Shown: positions 11,002 through 23,596, counted from the first letter of the stretch. The stretch: DNA of 64,000 nucleotides from Melastoma dodecandrum (GCA_029817715.1 JARUPY010000505.1:124001-188000); one strand, 5' to 3'. Notes: generated by a model not told the origin, from the letters alone. A program made the numbers and translations.

Positions 11002-12275
11002 AAATTGCTGGCGATGTATGAGACAAGCAATTCATCGGCAGGCAACCTGCCGTATCCTGTAATGAGAAGACTGAGATTTTGACATTGAATTAATTGGGTT
11101 GTTTTGTCCTTCACATTCTATATGAATCGTCACTGACATTTGCGCTTGATAGCTTTTATATTGCTCTCTGTGTTCAAGTCGAAACGAATGTTCAAGTTCC
11201 CCACATAAGCACTCGATAGATGTATGTGATGCACCTGTTAATCCACGAGATACAAGAATGCATCGGTACCGTCTCAAGTGGCTCTCGCTAACCAATCGGT
11301 TGCCCTGTAAGGATGTGAGATGAGCATTGGTTTGGGAGGCATGCACACAGTATTAGAAGAGGTTCGATAATTTGGGGCCATCCCCGATGAAGTTTTCGAC
11401 GTTCGAATGAAACTCCAGGAGTTTGTCCAGTCCAAATCCATGTGATGCCAAGATTTTTCCTCGATTTGTTTAGACGCCGAGCCTCTACGGGGGAGTATTT
11501 TTCATGGAATTACTCTCGATTATTATCCCGGTCGCATTTACATGTTCAGTCCATCCCCAGCCAACTCAAAACGGATCGGAATGCTAGAACCGAGACTGAG
11601 ACAACTGCATGTCTGCCGAATGCTTAGTTTTGCACATTTCTCCATCGATAACACTTTGATAATTCTAGGGCGTTTCCGACGAACGTATAAAGCTGGGAGC
11701 TGGATGTCAGGGCTGTCGTCTCGATTGAAACAGATGGCGAAACCGATACTACTAGCAGAAACGATCAACTGTCTTAGACACCTCCGCGAAACAAAACAAT
11801 CGAGTATATATGACAACGCCATCGGACACAAAAGATATGCCGCTGAATCCAACTAAGGGGGCTTGGGAATTCGCATTCGTCATGGCAAATGTAAATCGCG
11901 ATCCTCATTGTCTCAGAATTACTACTAAATAACATTGATTTATTTTAACAATCTAAGGTCAATAATTTTATGGGCCTATGTTGGGCCTTGGAAAACGAGC
12001 CCATGAATCCCGAGATCCCTTTCTTTAACAAAGCCATGTTACGTCTCGATACGCAGGGGGTCGAGATATTGGACTTCGTCGAGGAGAAGGCGATCGTGAG
12101 AAGAGAGTTAAACGCTTGGAAGGTCATGTTTGAGTTCAGATTCGCATCCATGACCTCTAACTAGAAGACGTTAGGGCATTCGGCTGTGGTTTTATTTGAC
12201 GTCTACAATGCTTAAGCATTACTACATATTTATGTAACTAATCAAGCCTTTCATTGTTGGATTGGCAAATTCACC
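11002..12275. other. duplicated intergenic DNA of the DUF26 array
   Basis: 11,040-11,880 is a diverged copy of 12,690-13,620, and parts recur near 24,650-24,910. The open frames here (for example 11,542-11,856 on both strands) have no recognisable domain and are not conserved as frames between the copies. 12,060-12,270 is the promoter-like segment shared by the type A genes. Confidence 0.55.
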
Positions 12276-12686
12276 ATGGGTTGCTGGATCAGAATGTCAT
12301 GGTCATCAATGTCCTTGCCGGCATGGCCTTATTGTGTACCACCACAGTCGAGGACGGCATTCCTGGCACTCTTTTCTGTTCAACCGAAGTGGATGTTAAC
12401 CCGATATATATCGGGTTAAAGCTTCAAGCTCAAGAAAGCCTCATCCGTCATACAGGTCGAAACCTCTAACAACTACTACGCCGCCGCTCAATCCGGGTGG
12501 AGTACTTGTTACGCGCATGCAATGTGCCTCTTCTCCGATGTGGACTTTCTGCATTCCTGCTTGGCTTGCTTACGCGGTGCGGAGGCCCTCATTTTGGATA
12601 ATTGCCAGCCTATTAACACAGGCGCTCGGATAGAGTTAGGGTTTTGCTATCTGAGGTATATGAACTACGTGTTTAACGAGGGGTAA
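12276..12686 (+). pseudogene. type A DUF26 (ginkbilobin-like) gene with two frameshifts
   Basis: This uninterrupted relative of the split gene encodes a signal-peptide-like segment (VMVINVLAGMALLCTTT) followed by a DUF26 domain ending LRYMNYVFNEG, with cysteines in C-x10-C-x2-C (MC ... SCLAC). Compared with the 8.4-11.0 kb copy it has lost one base just after the ATG at 12,276 and gained a T (CTCTAAC against CTCAAC, near 12,468), which creates a stop. Translation from the in-frame ATG at 12,299 would give only about 56 residues. The Gnk2 Arg (GAR) is kept but the Glu is Met. It is probably inactive unless one difference is a sequencing error. Confidence 0.75.
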
Positions 12687-13791
12687 GAATGGCCAGGGAG
12701 GTCTGAGGCAACTGCTGCATCAGCCGTCGACCAACTGTATTCGTTAACGAGAAGACTTCTGGTTTAAGACACTGAAATAAAGGGGTCGTTTGGTCATGCC
12801 CCTTGTATGAAAATTGTGGCCGATATCTGCACTGAATAGCTTCTGTTTCGATTGTTCTGTTCTCATCGAAATGAATGTTTGAGTCCCCCGCATACGCGCT
12901 CTAGAGACGCATGCAGTGGGCTCTGTTTTTCCATGAGAAATGACATTCCTCTTGCCATTAGCTCTGAAATACAAGACCTTATCCATAACATCTCAAGTGG
13001 CTCCCCCTGACCGATTAGTTGCTCTTTATGGAAGTGCGATGAGCATTGGGTTAGGATGCTTGCACACGACAGACACACAAGATCTATCATATGAGGTCTT
13101 TCATTATTTTGGCACAGCCCTAGTGACATTTTCGACACTCGAACTTATAACTCGAGAGCTCGCCCGATCTCAATCCATGTGACGCATAAGAGTACTTCTC
13201 GGTCCCATGCCATGAGGCAAACCTTTTTATGGGATGATTTTGGAGAAATAAATCGATTCTTCATTAGCGACATGACATAACTATTACCCAAGCCAAGCTA
13301 CATGGTCCGGCCATCCCTGTGCAACTTAAACCAAATACAATGTTGGAATTGAGACCGAGACGACTGAATTTGATGACCACACTTCTCAGTTCGTACCCTT
13401 CAGTAAAACTAGGTCATTGCCATGGAAGAGATTAAAGCCGAGAATTGAATGTTGGGGTCGTCATCTCGATCAAAACATGTTCATAAATGATCCTTGGTGA
13501 CAAATGATTAGACTCCATTAGAAACCAAACGATCAAGCATATGAAACAATGCCATCCAGAGATGAAAAATATGCTGTTGAATCCGACAAGAGCATTGGAA
13601 ATTTCCATTCGGCAAGACAAACGTAAATCACCTTGATCATTGTCCTAGAATGTTTTGAAAGGCGGCCAGGCGTGCAAGTTTAGTTAAACACAAACCAGGC
13701 GGACAGATGCGCGATCACAAAGAATGTTGGTACCTACCAAGTAACTAACTCATTAGGAAATTCAAGAAATTTCGATCGGAAAGTCTTCCGG
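12687..13791. other. duplicated intergenic DNA
   Basis: This is the counterpart of 11,002-11,880, followed (from about 13,590) by sequence like that upstream of the type B genes, including a GGCAAGACAA stretch also present near 25,655. No gene is seen; the short minus-strand frames at 12,744-13,138 are not supported. Confidence 0.5.
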
Positions 13792-13863
13792 ACGTGCTTG
13801 AGAGCGATCGACAACTCTGAGGACTACAACGGACTGCTTAAAACGGATGTGTTGGACTCTTGA
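13792..13863 (+). pseudogene. fragment of a type B DUF26 gene
   Basis: These 72 bp read TCLRAIDNSEDYNGLLKTDV and then stop. They match the start of the mature type B protein at 16.1 kb (TCSGVIDTSEDYRLLKADV). Neither the signal peptide nor the remainder of the domain is present nearby in frame. It is a decayed copy. Confidence 0.65.
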
Positions 13864-14102
13864 TTACGATTAACAGCGAATGAGTTAGTCCTTTTTTATG
13901 TGATAAATATTTTTGTTTATTAAATGTATATAAGTTTGTTTATAGAACAAAACCAAGATAAACAATCAGAAACACATTCTCAATCAACCGATGTTTGATC
14001 ACTAATTAACTCTAAACGCAGAGGATTTTTTTTTAGTAACTTATTCACATAAAAGCTAGCACATGATCTTACTTATCAAGTAATTCAGATCACACTATTC
14101 GA

Positions 14103-14284
14103 TCGGCCGTCGGCAAGGAGCCGATCGAGACAGAGAGTTAAATGCTTGGAAAATCACGTTGAGTTCAGGTTCACTTTCCGTCGGCTTCTTCCATGACCGT
14201 TTCACAAGAAGACATTCGGCGATTCGGCTGTGGCTGTATAATAACTATGATACTAAACAGCTAACCCTCCTATATGTGCATATA
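14103..14284 (+). promoter_or_regulatory. promoter remnant of a type A DUF26 copy
   Basis: This matches the upstream segments at 8,180-8,345 and 12,060-12,245 (GACAGAGAGTTAAATG, GAAGACATT, GGCTGTGG, CTCCTATAT). It is cut at 14,284 by a solo LTR; the remaining upstream sequence and a truncated coding start resume at 15,812. Confidence 0.55.
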
Positions 14285-15811
14285 TGTGGCAAGACACTTT
14301 ATAATGTATGTGAATAGTTATTAATAAAGGCAATTATTTACTATTTATTAATTACTTTTCTTCTCGTAATTAATTTACGTAAAGTCCTATTGATTGATTA
14401 TTTGTCAATCTAAAATTGTCCTTAATCGGATAGATGTTTAGAGGGGACATGAACATTAAGATCAACGCCAAGTATAACTTGGATCGAGTTAGACCAAGAG
14501 ATGGACGTCCAAGTGATACTTAAGGTGCTCGAGTTTATGATACACTGGACACGACCCGTTTATAGAGAATACCACATGTTAAGCATTATTGGTCACTTCT
14601 CTTGTTGAACGAGTGTAACTGATCTCCTAACTTGAGACCTTCATTTATTTAATGCGTGGAGTTGTCCACTTTAATGCCGTTAAAAGCAGTCTTTAATCAT
14701 ATTGTGAGTAATACAGTTATTATATGTGTAGTGAAGCGTAGAGAGGATATTGTTGAGTCAATATATGATTCATCACTATCTTGGATTAGACATCTTGGCC
14801 ACTTGATTGAGATATTAGTGATTTTAAACACATGGCCAAGGAGGAATGTTTATCATTCAAGTTAGTATTTATTGTTTCTCAGAAATCAAGTAAAATAATT
14901 AATTCATTGATGACGCATAATATACTGAATTAATCGGAATGTTGGTGAGATGAAGAGATTGAATTACATAGTAATCGATTCATAGTGGTTTTGATTCATG
15001 ACAATATTCTATTACGTTGGATGGCTGAAAACTGTTGCTAGACGGTTATCTCAGGATGTGTATCTATGTACACTGCCTTCGTATATAAAACCTAGAGAGT
15101 CGCACACAAAAACACGTCGACATGGACATTGATTATTTAATTCTAATGGATATTAGAATTAAAATATATAAATTTTCAGAATTAGAATTCATTGGACTAC
15201 AAATTTATTCAGAGATATTCAGAAGTAATAAATACTGGTTTCGGATTTAAGTTGGTCTAAGAGTATGAATTTTATAATTATTATTTTTATATCATTTTAT
15301 TATTTTATTATTTTTCCAAGTCTAATTGAGATAAAATTGTAGCATTGCTAGTCGATGATTTTTGTTAACAGATTTATCTGGCGGTACCTTGACGCACAAA
15401 GAAATGAAGTGGGCTACGTAGCTAGCCTTGCTACGTGCTACTTCAGTAATTAAATTTAATTATATGTCGGTACTGCACAAGTTCGGAAATTTACTCTATA
15501 AATCAAGGGGTTGGCCGAACAGAAGGTCAGTGTTTTTACACTATCGAAAAATTCATTGAAAAGGCTTTCGAAAGTTAGAGTTCTCCTGGGACTAACATCA
15601 AAAGGAGATCTTCGTGTTCATGTTTTGTGTATATGGATACTTCTAGGAGTCATGTTTAAGGCTCTAGAAGGCGGTCACACAGAAAATATTTTAAAATCAT
15701 AAGGTATGATTTATTTAATGTTATTGTTCAATTTGTATGTATCACATGGATCCGGAATCGGTTTCGGAAAGTATTTTTCCAAAACGAGCTGCACCCGGTG
15801 GAAACCCAACA
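14285..15811 (+). mobile_element. solo LTR (about 1.53 kb), copia-like
   Basis: It begins TGTGGCAAGACAC and ends GGAAACCCAACA. It is flanked by TATA on both sides (the duplication could be 4-5 bp but is blurred by the AT-rich target). It interrupts the conserved type A promoter, which is continuous in the other copies. A TATA box (TATATAAAACC, near 15,080-15,090) precedes a transcribed-looking region. The 3' end, with a purine-rich stretch followed by CCCAACA, resembles plant Ty1/copia LTRs. No internal domain is present. Confidence 0.7.
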
Positions 15812-15844
15812 TATATTTAGGTAACTAATCAAGCCTTTCATAGT

Positions 15845-15940
15845 ATGATTGGAAATATCGTTGTCGTCATCAGCCTAGCCGGCATTGTCGTCTTTTGTTC
15901 CATCATTGTTGATCCTAGGGTTTGCCGTCGAACAAATTAA
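15845..15940 (+). pseudogene. truncated type A DUF26 gene
   Basis: ATG at 15,845 opens a signal-peptide-like sequence (MIGNIVVVISLAGIVVFCSI) homologous to the 8.4 and 12.3 kb copies. The similarity ends after about 24 codons and a stop follows at 15,938. The sequence beyond resembles type B upstream DNA. The upstream region also holds a solo LTR. No DUF26 domain remains. Confidence 0.7.
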
Positions 15941-16114
15941 TGCAAAACCTAGGAAGTCGCGATGAATGGCGGATGTAATCAGGTTTAGGTAAGGCAAAAC
16001 CATCTCAAACCAACGTCTGATCGCAATAAAACATGGTGACTACCCAGCAACTGATTCATTCGGGTGTTCGTCAAAAGTTTGACCCCAGATATTCCATTTG
16101 TTACAGTTTCGTTT

Positions 16115-16549
16115 ATGGCTTTGATCTCTGGAGCATTTGTAGCATCCTCAGCAATCATTCTCACGTACGTCGTTGCGGTGGGCGACATGGATTTTAGCGA
16201 AGTCTACACGACATGCTCAGGCGTAATTGATACCTCTGAAGACTATCGACTGCTCAAAGCAGATGTCACATATGCGTTGATCCGCCTAACATGGTCAAAC
16301 GACTACAACTATTATGTCTCGGCGAGTTTTAAAGATCTTGCCTGTTTCGGGCACGCTGTCTGCTACGTGAATCCGGCTGACTTGAGTTGTCCAGGATGCC
16401 GAGAGTCGATTGACGACCAATGCGAGCAATGCTTAGGATCCGCATACAACAAAATAACCCAGAAATGTCATCCCAAAGTCCTCGGTGCTCGAACCCAACT
16501 CCGAAGCTGTTACATGAGATTTGAGTATGCGCCTTTCAACGACGGATAA
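16115..16549 (+). CDS. type B DUF26 / ginkbilobin-like secreted protein
   Basis: This intact single-exon frame of 144 aa starts at MALISGAFVASSAIIL, chosen because it aligns with the start of the 25.8 kb paralogue and opens the signal peptide (about residues 1-25). The DUF26 domain has a standard C-x8-C-x2-C (AVC ... SCPGC), but a second CxxC (QCEQC) follows within 10 residues, giving nine mature cysteines instead of the six of Gnk2. The sugar-contacting Arg (GARTQL) and Glu (RFEY) of Gnk2 are kept, while the Asn is Ser (TTCSG). Family knowledge: apoplastic cysteine-rich proteins, some antifungal and mannose-binding. The domain arrangement, without a kinase or second DUF26, matches the secreted single-domain class. 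Binding ability is inference. Confidence 0.85.
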   Translation: MALISGAFVASSAIILTYVVAVGDMDFSEVYTTCSGVIDTSEDYRLLKADVTYALIRLTWSNDYNYYVSASFKDLACFGHAVCYVNPADLSCPGCRESIDDQCEQCLGSAYNKITQKCHPKVLGARTQLRSCYMRFEYAPFNDG

Positions 16550-17581
16550 GAGTACTCTCTGTGATTCCCCTATCTATATATGATTGCTCTAATATATATG
16601 ATTTCAAAGAATAGTCATAGATATGAGTATAATCATATCGACTATGAAATCCCGATACAAGTTCTAAGGTAAAATCCTCGGTACGACTTGAATAACTGCT
16701 TGTTCGTAAAATTCTTGTGGGTTGAAGATGGGAACACAAATTATTTATCTATGTCAAATCCGGGAAGCAAATCCAGGGCTTTCGAGTAAATATTATCTCC
16801 TATAGATCTCGATAATTTAGTACGCATCCACTCCAGATCTCATGTATCAATTTGAGAGATCAGCAAACTTAAGATGAAAAACTATGTGTACTTGTCTCGG
16901 TATAGTTTCTCCAAACAAGATCACATTCATCCTTATTCCTCGAAAAATGACCTATCAAGCCAAGATGTGAAATATGTCAACAAAGGTTCGATTGTTGGGG
17001 CTTTTTCCATCCCTCCCTTCAAACCCAAGGTCCATTACAGGCCCAAACTAAAGTTAGTAATATTGAATTGACCTAAATACCAAGTCTAATATACAAACTT
17101 AACGGCTTACACTAGCGGAAGTGACTCGTTTACCCTTATTTCCGATATGGGATTTTGGGTTTGCTTTGCAACCCCTTTCAACACATGTGAAAGCCAACAA
17201 CTGTATGTAAATATCTTGGGTATGCGTGCCCCTCCGTGACCTTACGGCGCGCGATGGCGGTTCGGACGACACGAGGATCCGAGGCCTACTCCCCCGATAC
17301 TCCTCTGGTCGACGTCAACACTCAAGCGTCAAGGCGCTGCAGAGGAGGGGGGGTTGACCCTCCTTGATTCCTAATCGGGCCTATGCGAGCTCTTGCCAGT
17401 CGTCCGAAGGTTACGAGTGAGATGCAGAGCATGATCCTAAAAAGGAATCTTTAGGAAAATCGGGAGTGATTTGTGCCGCCTTCCCTCATCTATGATTGAT
17501 CTCCATTTACCACAATGTGAGGTGGTCCTTAGACTCAGAAGGAGTAGTGTGTGTAGAAACTTCGACTTCGGCTTGGAGGGG
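16550..17581. other. intergenic DNA, no gene recognised
   Basis: Short frames on both strands have no known domain. A GC-rich patch (about 17,225-17,400) stands out from the AT-rich surroundings and may be the edge of a repeat. Nothing else could be identified. Confidence 0.45.
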
Positions 17582-18687
17582 TGTAATACCTCAAATTGGA
17601 AAAAATAATAAATTGGAGCTATCAATAAGTTTGGCAATCAGACAATTAGAAAAAAAAATTAGAAATTAATTCATCAAAAACAAAAAAGAAGGAAGGAAAT
17701 CAAAAGTGAATGTTTGGGGAAAGAAACGACAAGTAGAAGAGGAACCTAGACATTTTTCTCACCCTTCGTACAATCTCCAATTAGACAATAATCACGTAAA
17801 AAAAATCAATAAGGATATCTGGAATCCTCTCCTTTCTCAAAGACAAATCCTTCGCATTCCCTTTCAGACAATAATCAGACAATCAATAAAAATTAGACGA
17901 GAGTACCTTCAGGCAATTTTTGGAGACAGATTCCTCCACATATAACCGAAGGCCAGCTCCTCCCGACATACACACAGAAATCGGAGCCAAGGACTCTCCC
18001 TCTCCAGTGCTGACGAGCCAAAGTCTCCGACCAATCTACCAGCCGACACCCTCCCGGCGTCGTTCATCCTCCTCGGGCCACCCCGGGGCGAGGTAACCCC
18101 TCGGTGAGGCTTCCTCTCACTTTGCTAACTCCAGCATGCTTCTACCATGTTCGATAAGCTAACTCCGTCGTTCTCTTTCTTCTTTGGCCTACCACACACA
18201 CCATGGGGTGAGGAACGAGCCTTCGAACAAGATCGTGACAGCCGAAGTTATAGACAAGGGACAGCCGGCTCGTCACCTTCCTCCGGTATTATATCACGGC
18301 AAAAAAAAAGGTCGTAATCATATAAACTCTTTCCTAAATACATTTTTGTATGTCTCTTAGACCTCAAAGCTTTTACAGTAGCTTTGATGGTCGATTTTAC
18401 GTTCATTTATGGCACGGAATTGTCAGGACATCTCCCGACCTTCTGTTTCAGTTGTTTTCTGCGATAATGCCTTCAAATGATGATGTTTTCGATGAGGTTA
18501 CGAAAATTTTCGAACCTCGATCCCATAAGTTCAAATGATCTATAATGAGTGATGATCTTGAGAATTTTTTTTTCATTTTTTTGATGATCGAGGATCGAGT
18601 TATTTCCCCTGAAACGGTCGCCACTTTCGCTGGCCGCGACAGGATAGCGTTCTGCATTGTCGCTTCCGGGGAAGTTTTGTGAGATCT

Positions 18688-19275
18688 AACCGTTGGATTT
18701 TGCTCAAATATTTAGGACCTAAATTAGGCTTCAAGACGGCTCTATAAATATATATATGTATATATATATATATATCAACCGTTGAAGTTCCTACCATAAT
18801 ACGAAATAATCTCGTGAACAGACTGTATACTCGGTAAGGTCTCCCTAGTATCACTACCATGTTATTTATGCAATAACGACATATCCCACCATTGGATTGT
18901 TGCCAAATTTTATAGATGTTTTTTTCATTTCATCAAGATAATTTTGATATATCATACATATCTTTTTTTGTCTGTGAAAGCGAAGTTTCCCATTTTCCTT
19001 TCCAGAACTTTACCGAGCCAGAGTCAAATCGAGTCCACAGAATAGTCTAACTTTTTGCACCTGTATTTCTTATGATCCAACCGTTGGATCCATGAGAAAT
19101 TTTACGTACATATTATTCATAAATTTATCTTTTTGTGAAGTCTTTTTGCACTCCAATCGGTCATTCGAGGACCAAGATATGCTAGGAACAACACTGTCTA
19201 TGCAAACTGTTCTGCTTTTCTGGACAGCCACTTTGGTTCTTGATCTTGAGAGATTGCACCGTTAGATTTTCATAA
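18688..19275 (+). repeat. spaced CCGTTGGAT motifs
   Basis: Variants of (A)CCGTTGGAT occur at about 18,690, 18,778, 18,890, 19,079 and 19,258, each followed by an A/T-rich phrase (TTTTGCTCAAA, CATGAGAAATTTTACG, TTTCATAAAACTTA). Spacing is irregular, 90-190 bp. Similar motifs occur in long plant retroelement LTRs. Confidence 0.4.
18743..18775. repeat. AT microsatellite
   Basis: A (TA)n run of about 33 bp is interrupted once by TGTA. Confidence 0.85.
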
Positions 19276-20640
19276 AACTTAACATGCAGACTCTTCATTA
19301 AGTTTTAGATCTATTGGTTTAAATTTCGATTGAATCGTACAATTCTAGCCAAAGTTATAATATGTTTTCTGTATTGTGCGCAGTCTGTGTTCGTTGTGAA
19401 TCGTGATTGCGTAACTCTTTGTAATATGATTAAATTACATTGTGTTTGATGAACATGATCATCGTTTATTTACGTAAAACATATATGCTTGCGCTCCACT
19501 ATCTCGCATAACTTGCACTTCATCTTTTGGTCTATGCATGTGCAACGGACGCCCAAATTTCGAAGTCCCGGCAAAAGCCTCTCGAAGGATTGTTGAAGGC
19601 ACATGAATTTTTCCGCGCATAAAAACGCGGTGTCAAGACCATCAAGCGGCTCCAACCGCCACATGAGGTAAAAGGGGAGGTGCGGGCCTCCCCGAAAAAA
19701 TAGAAAATCCACTTGTAACGGGCCGTGGGCCCAAGATCACCATCCTTCCTCGCCCCCTTTGATCTCAATAATTGTATGTGCTTGGCCACATGCCTTAGGC
19801 TCATAGGCTTATTGTCGCATGTTGTTTTCTATACACACATGAGTTTGGGCCCAAAAGCCCGAATCGGGTCCAATGCCTGTAAAACATTAACTTGAGTCCG
19901 GAGTCATGCCCGGATTGGGTCTAACACCTGTTAACAAAGAACAAACTTTTGGAGCAAACGTCGCATTTTCACAAGTTTAAATGTAAGAGTTAGTAGTTAG
20001 GAATCCCCGAATCTACTCTGGTTTTGCGACTTAAACCAAGCTTTTAAAATTAAGTCGATGGCGACTCCGTATAGTTTACCTAGGTTAAACAACACAACCT
20101 TTTTACGGAGTCATTTTGGATGAGGAACCGACGACACGATCCCCTCTCGATTTCTCCCGAAAGTTCCTACTTCGGATCATGCTCCGCCTTTCGCCCGCCA
20201 CCTCTTAGGAAAATAGAGACGGTCGGTGAGTGCCCGAGCAGGTTCAGTTAGGAACCCAGGGAGGGATCACCCAATTCCCTTCCGCAGCGTCCGATGCTCG
20301 AGTCGTGACGTCGACCGGTTGGGCCTTGGGGAGCAGGCCCGGATCCTCGGGTCGTTCGAACCGCCACGCGCGTGCAAGGCTGAAAGGCGTGCGTACAAGG
20401 GGTTAGCAATGGTTATTTGGGTAGAGAATGAACGTTCGATCTTATCCAAGTCTGATCATCATTTGTCAAAGGATTCCTCATCCACCCGGATGCTCATTTG
20501 GATAAACTCTCATAGTGTTTGCGCCCTATTTAGGAGAGGGTTTGCCTTCTCTGATTCTCGCCCAGAAGCATTTTCTTCATGTGATAATTTGGTGGAAATT
20601 TTATACATGAACACACGAATGCTTAAGGAGTGAATACCTT

Positions 20641-22960
20641 TGGGTATGGAAATCTGGTTGGAGAAATTAGCAGTAGAGCTCTAGTTAGTCTGAGTTCCAT
20701 AAGAAAATGCTTCGAATTTCGTGCCCCAATTCGTGTCTTTCGAGGTTAGCATCGCAACATCTTCCATCTTCGTCGTTGCCCCAGAGTTTGTATCGAGCCA
20801 TGTGGTTGCTCGTGTAACTACGCAGTTGACAACAGATGGAGATGGAATTAGCTTAAGTATTTTGAGTCTCACTTGGGGAAATATTGATAAGGTCGGGTAT
20901 TAGCTGGGGAGATGAGAAGAGAATGTCCATCTCGATTGTCGTTGGGAAAGATGCTCGCACGTCCCACTCGTGTTGGGGGATTCGGTGTGCTCATATAACC
21001 CGATTGTGACTTGGGGAAATGCAAGCATGACTCGAGCTGAGGAATCATAGATACTTGTTAAGGCATCTTCTAAATGAAAACTCCCTTTCATGTGGTGATT
21101 TTTTGTGAGGACAAAGGCAATCCTGAAGCTTTGGTTCAAAATTTTTCAACCAACCGCCCACGCATTTGCGCGTAGTGCAGGATGCTCTTGTACGTACAAA
21201 CGCCAAAGGGCGGAAAATAAGTAAGCTAATGTAACTTGTTCCATAGAGAAAGTACTAAACTAGAATTAATGTATTTAATCCATGGTAATAACAAAGGCAA
21301 TCTCGAATCTTGATTCGAAATTTTCACCCGACCGCCCGCGCCTTTATTCGTGCAAGTATGTTCATGTATATGCACTTGCCAAAGGGCAGATAACAAGTGG
21401 GCTCATGTAACTTGTTGTGTAGAGAAAGTATTAAAAGTGAATTAATACTCCCTTTCATGTCGCTTCGTCAGTGCTTCTTTATCCGATGGAATTAAAGGAT
21501 GAATGAAATATTGCTCTTGCTTTGTGTCCGTTTTTCTAAAGTTGTTCATATACCTATCAAACAAACGGCAAGAATACAAGTGAGTCCATGTGACTTATTT
21601 CTTTTTTTGAATGAAAACGCAATTTGCTCTTGTAATGATCTCGTCATTACGTCTTCGTCCGCATAAATAAAAGGATTGACATAATACTACTTTATCCATG
21701 TGAATATTGTATAAGGTTGTTCATGTACCTATCAAACGGACGGCGAGAAAACAAGTGAGTTCATGCGACTTGTTTCTTTTAGAGTCGAAATGAAATTTGC
21801 TCATGTAATTTCATTCATAAGAAATGCGAGGTAGAGTTTTGGTGCTTCCCTTTCATGGAGTTTTGTCAGTGCATCTTCGCCTAATGGAATCAAAGGACTA
21901 ACATAGTACCTCCCACCTTTGTGTCCGTTGTATAAGGTTGATCATGTACCTATCAAACGGATGGCAAAACAAACAAGTGAATACGTGTGACTTATTTCTT
22001 TTAACGTAGAAATGAAATTTGATAATGTAATTTCGTTTGTAAAAAAAGTGAAGTAGAGTTTTTATTACTTCCTTTTATGTTATTCGTCATTGCATCTTCG
22101 TCCGATTGAATCAAAGGATTGACGAAATGCTACAAGTTTTTATCTTGAAGCTTTGCCACCCTACCACCCTAGCCTTTGTCTAGGAGTTATGTAAAGTTTG
22201 GAAACTTTGTCCAATGGTTCGAGTCTGTTTCGTAACTTTGGCTGTCATGATATGATGTTGTTGTATTTTCATATGTGTCGTTCTTTTGAAATTGAAAGTT
22301 GTTTCAGAACTTTGACTTGGACAGTTTCAAGACTTTGACGGTTGTTCTTTGCCCCAATTTGAAGGAAGTTTGTCGATGAAAGTTGTTACGATGCCCCAAT
22401 TTGAAGGAAGTTTGTCGATGAAGGTTGTTACGATGCCCCAATTCGAACTTTGCTGTTAATTGTCTGCCTAGGACGCTCATGTACTTTAAGTGTGCCGAAT
22501 GCTATTTCAAAACTTTGGTTTGAAACTTTTCCACCCTGCCACCCTCGCCTTCGTCGTCTGTCTAGAATATTCATGTCCCTATAAGACAAGCCGAATGGCA
22601 AAACAAGTAAGCCCATGTAACATGTTTTACGAAGAAAGCATTAGTTAAGGAATAAAAACTTCGTTTCTTGTTGTTTGTTGTTTTGTTAACGGAGGATTCT
22701 CCAAGATTGCTCGGAGTCTTGTCCCAGGATTACTCGGAGATTTTTCCCAGACTCGCTCGGCGATATGCCCCGTGGACTGCTCTCGTGCATTGTTGTCTTC
22801 ATGTACATAATTTCTTTTGCCAACAAAGACTGTTTCAAAACTTTGGCTCGAAACTTTTTCACCCTGCCACCTTTGCCTTCATTGTCTGTTTAAGATGCTC
22901 ATGAACCTATAAGACGAACGCAGGGCAAAACAAGCAAACTAATGTTGGGAGCTTATCCGG
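20641..22960 (+). repeat. diverged tandem repeat tract, no gene
   Basis: From about 21,120 a phrase built on CTATCAAAC(G)GACGGC, ACAAGTGAGTTCATG, GACTTGTTTCTTTT and GCATCTTCGTCCGA recurs roughly every 180-240 bp (about 21,190, 21,370, 21,560, 21,735, 21,950, then 22,585 and 22,905). Copies are clearly diverged. At 22,351-22,440 a 42 bp unit (GCCCCAATTTGAAGGAAG...) is repeated nearly exactly. Coding sequence is absent. The tract probably belongs to an old retroelement or satellite-like expansion. Confidence 0.5.
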
Positions 22961-23479
22961 TATAGATCCATTTCGATTTCCCACCAAAGGCTCAAGTACC
23001 TTACTGTAAGAATAATTTAAGCAACGTCATTGGATGATTGTCCCTGTTCAGGCCATCCCCATCTTGAACTTAGCTGGATGTTAGCCCGAAGCTCTGACAT
23101 CTGCACGCGATACAATCTGTCATTATGCGCTCACTCTCTATTGCATCTTCTTGGCCCTCGCTGGTCAATAGCACTAGGTAAATACAAGGGGATTGTCGCT
23201 CTACAGATTAAATCCAAAAAGCTCGAACAACCCAGTGGTCGTCTTGACCGAAACATTAGGTAAAACCAACAATGCACACGAAAATGCTCGTAGGTGACAT
23301 CCGATTAGACCATAGCTCAAAATGAAATGATCGGGTACACGGCAAAGGGCCTCGTAAATCACCTGACCATGGACTTAGGAAGTTGTGATGAAAGTCGGCA
23401 AAATTGCCTAACTTTATATACAAATTCCAACCATATCGTACGAATGTCCAATCATTATAATCAATAGTTCAATTGTTTT
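22961..23479. other. duplicated upstream DNA of a type B copy
   Basis: This is similar to 25,330-25,837 (shared GGTAAAACCAACA, AATGAAATGAT and CCGTATCGGACGAATGT-like phrases). It is the upstream region that accompanies type B DUF26 genes. No other gene is seen. Confidence 0.5.
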
Positions 23480-23596
23480 ATGGCTTCGATCATGGGAGTA
23501 GTTGTCGTGCTCTCATCCACCATCATTCCATCGTTCTCTCCTATGCTGTCGTGGAAGCCGTTGGAAGTCTACACCATGTTCGGGAGCATGGTGTAG
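23480..23596 (+). pseudogene. truncated type B DUF26 gene
   Basis: ATG at 23,480 opens MASIMGVVVVLSSTII, a signal peptide matching the other type B genes, and continues to LEVYTMFGSMV before a TAG at 23,594. In the intact copies this position reads VYTTCSG and the frame continues. The first domain cysteine is lost and no cysteine motif follows. The homologous upstream DNA is present, so this is a decayed tandem copy. Confidence 0.7.

Larger units (their letters stand above)
17582..20640 (+). mobile_element. possible Ty3/gypsy-type LTR remnant and leader
   Basis: The sequence starting TGTAATACCTCAAATTGG at 17,582 resembles the start of many plant Ty3/gypsy LTRs. Near 20,058 stands GATGGCGACTCCG, similar to the primer-binding area after Tat/Ogre-type LTRs (TGGCGACTCC). 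In between are repeated CCGTTGGAT-type motifs. No target duplication, second LTR or polyprotein was found, so the boundaries and the assignment are uncertain. Confidence 0.3.

Noticed and set aside
11538..11856. Overlapping frames of 104 codons on both strands
   Set aside because: Lies in duplicated intergenic DNA; the frame is not kept in the other copy and no domain is seen.
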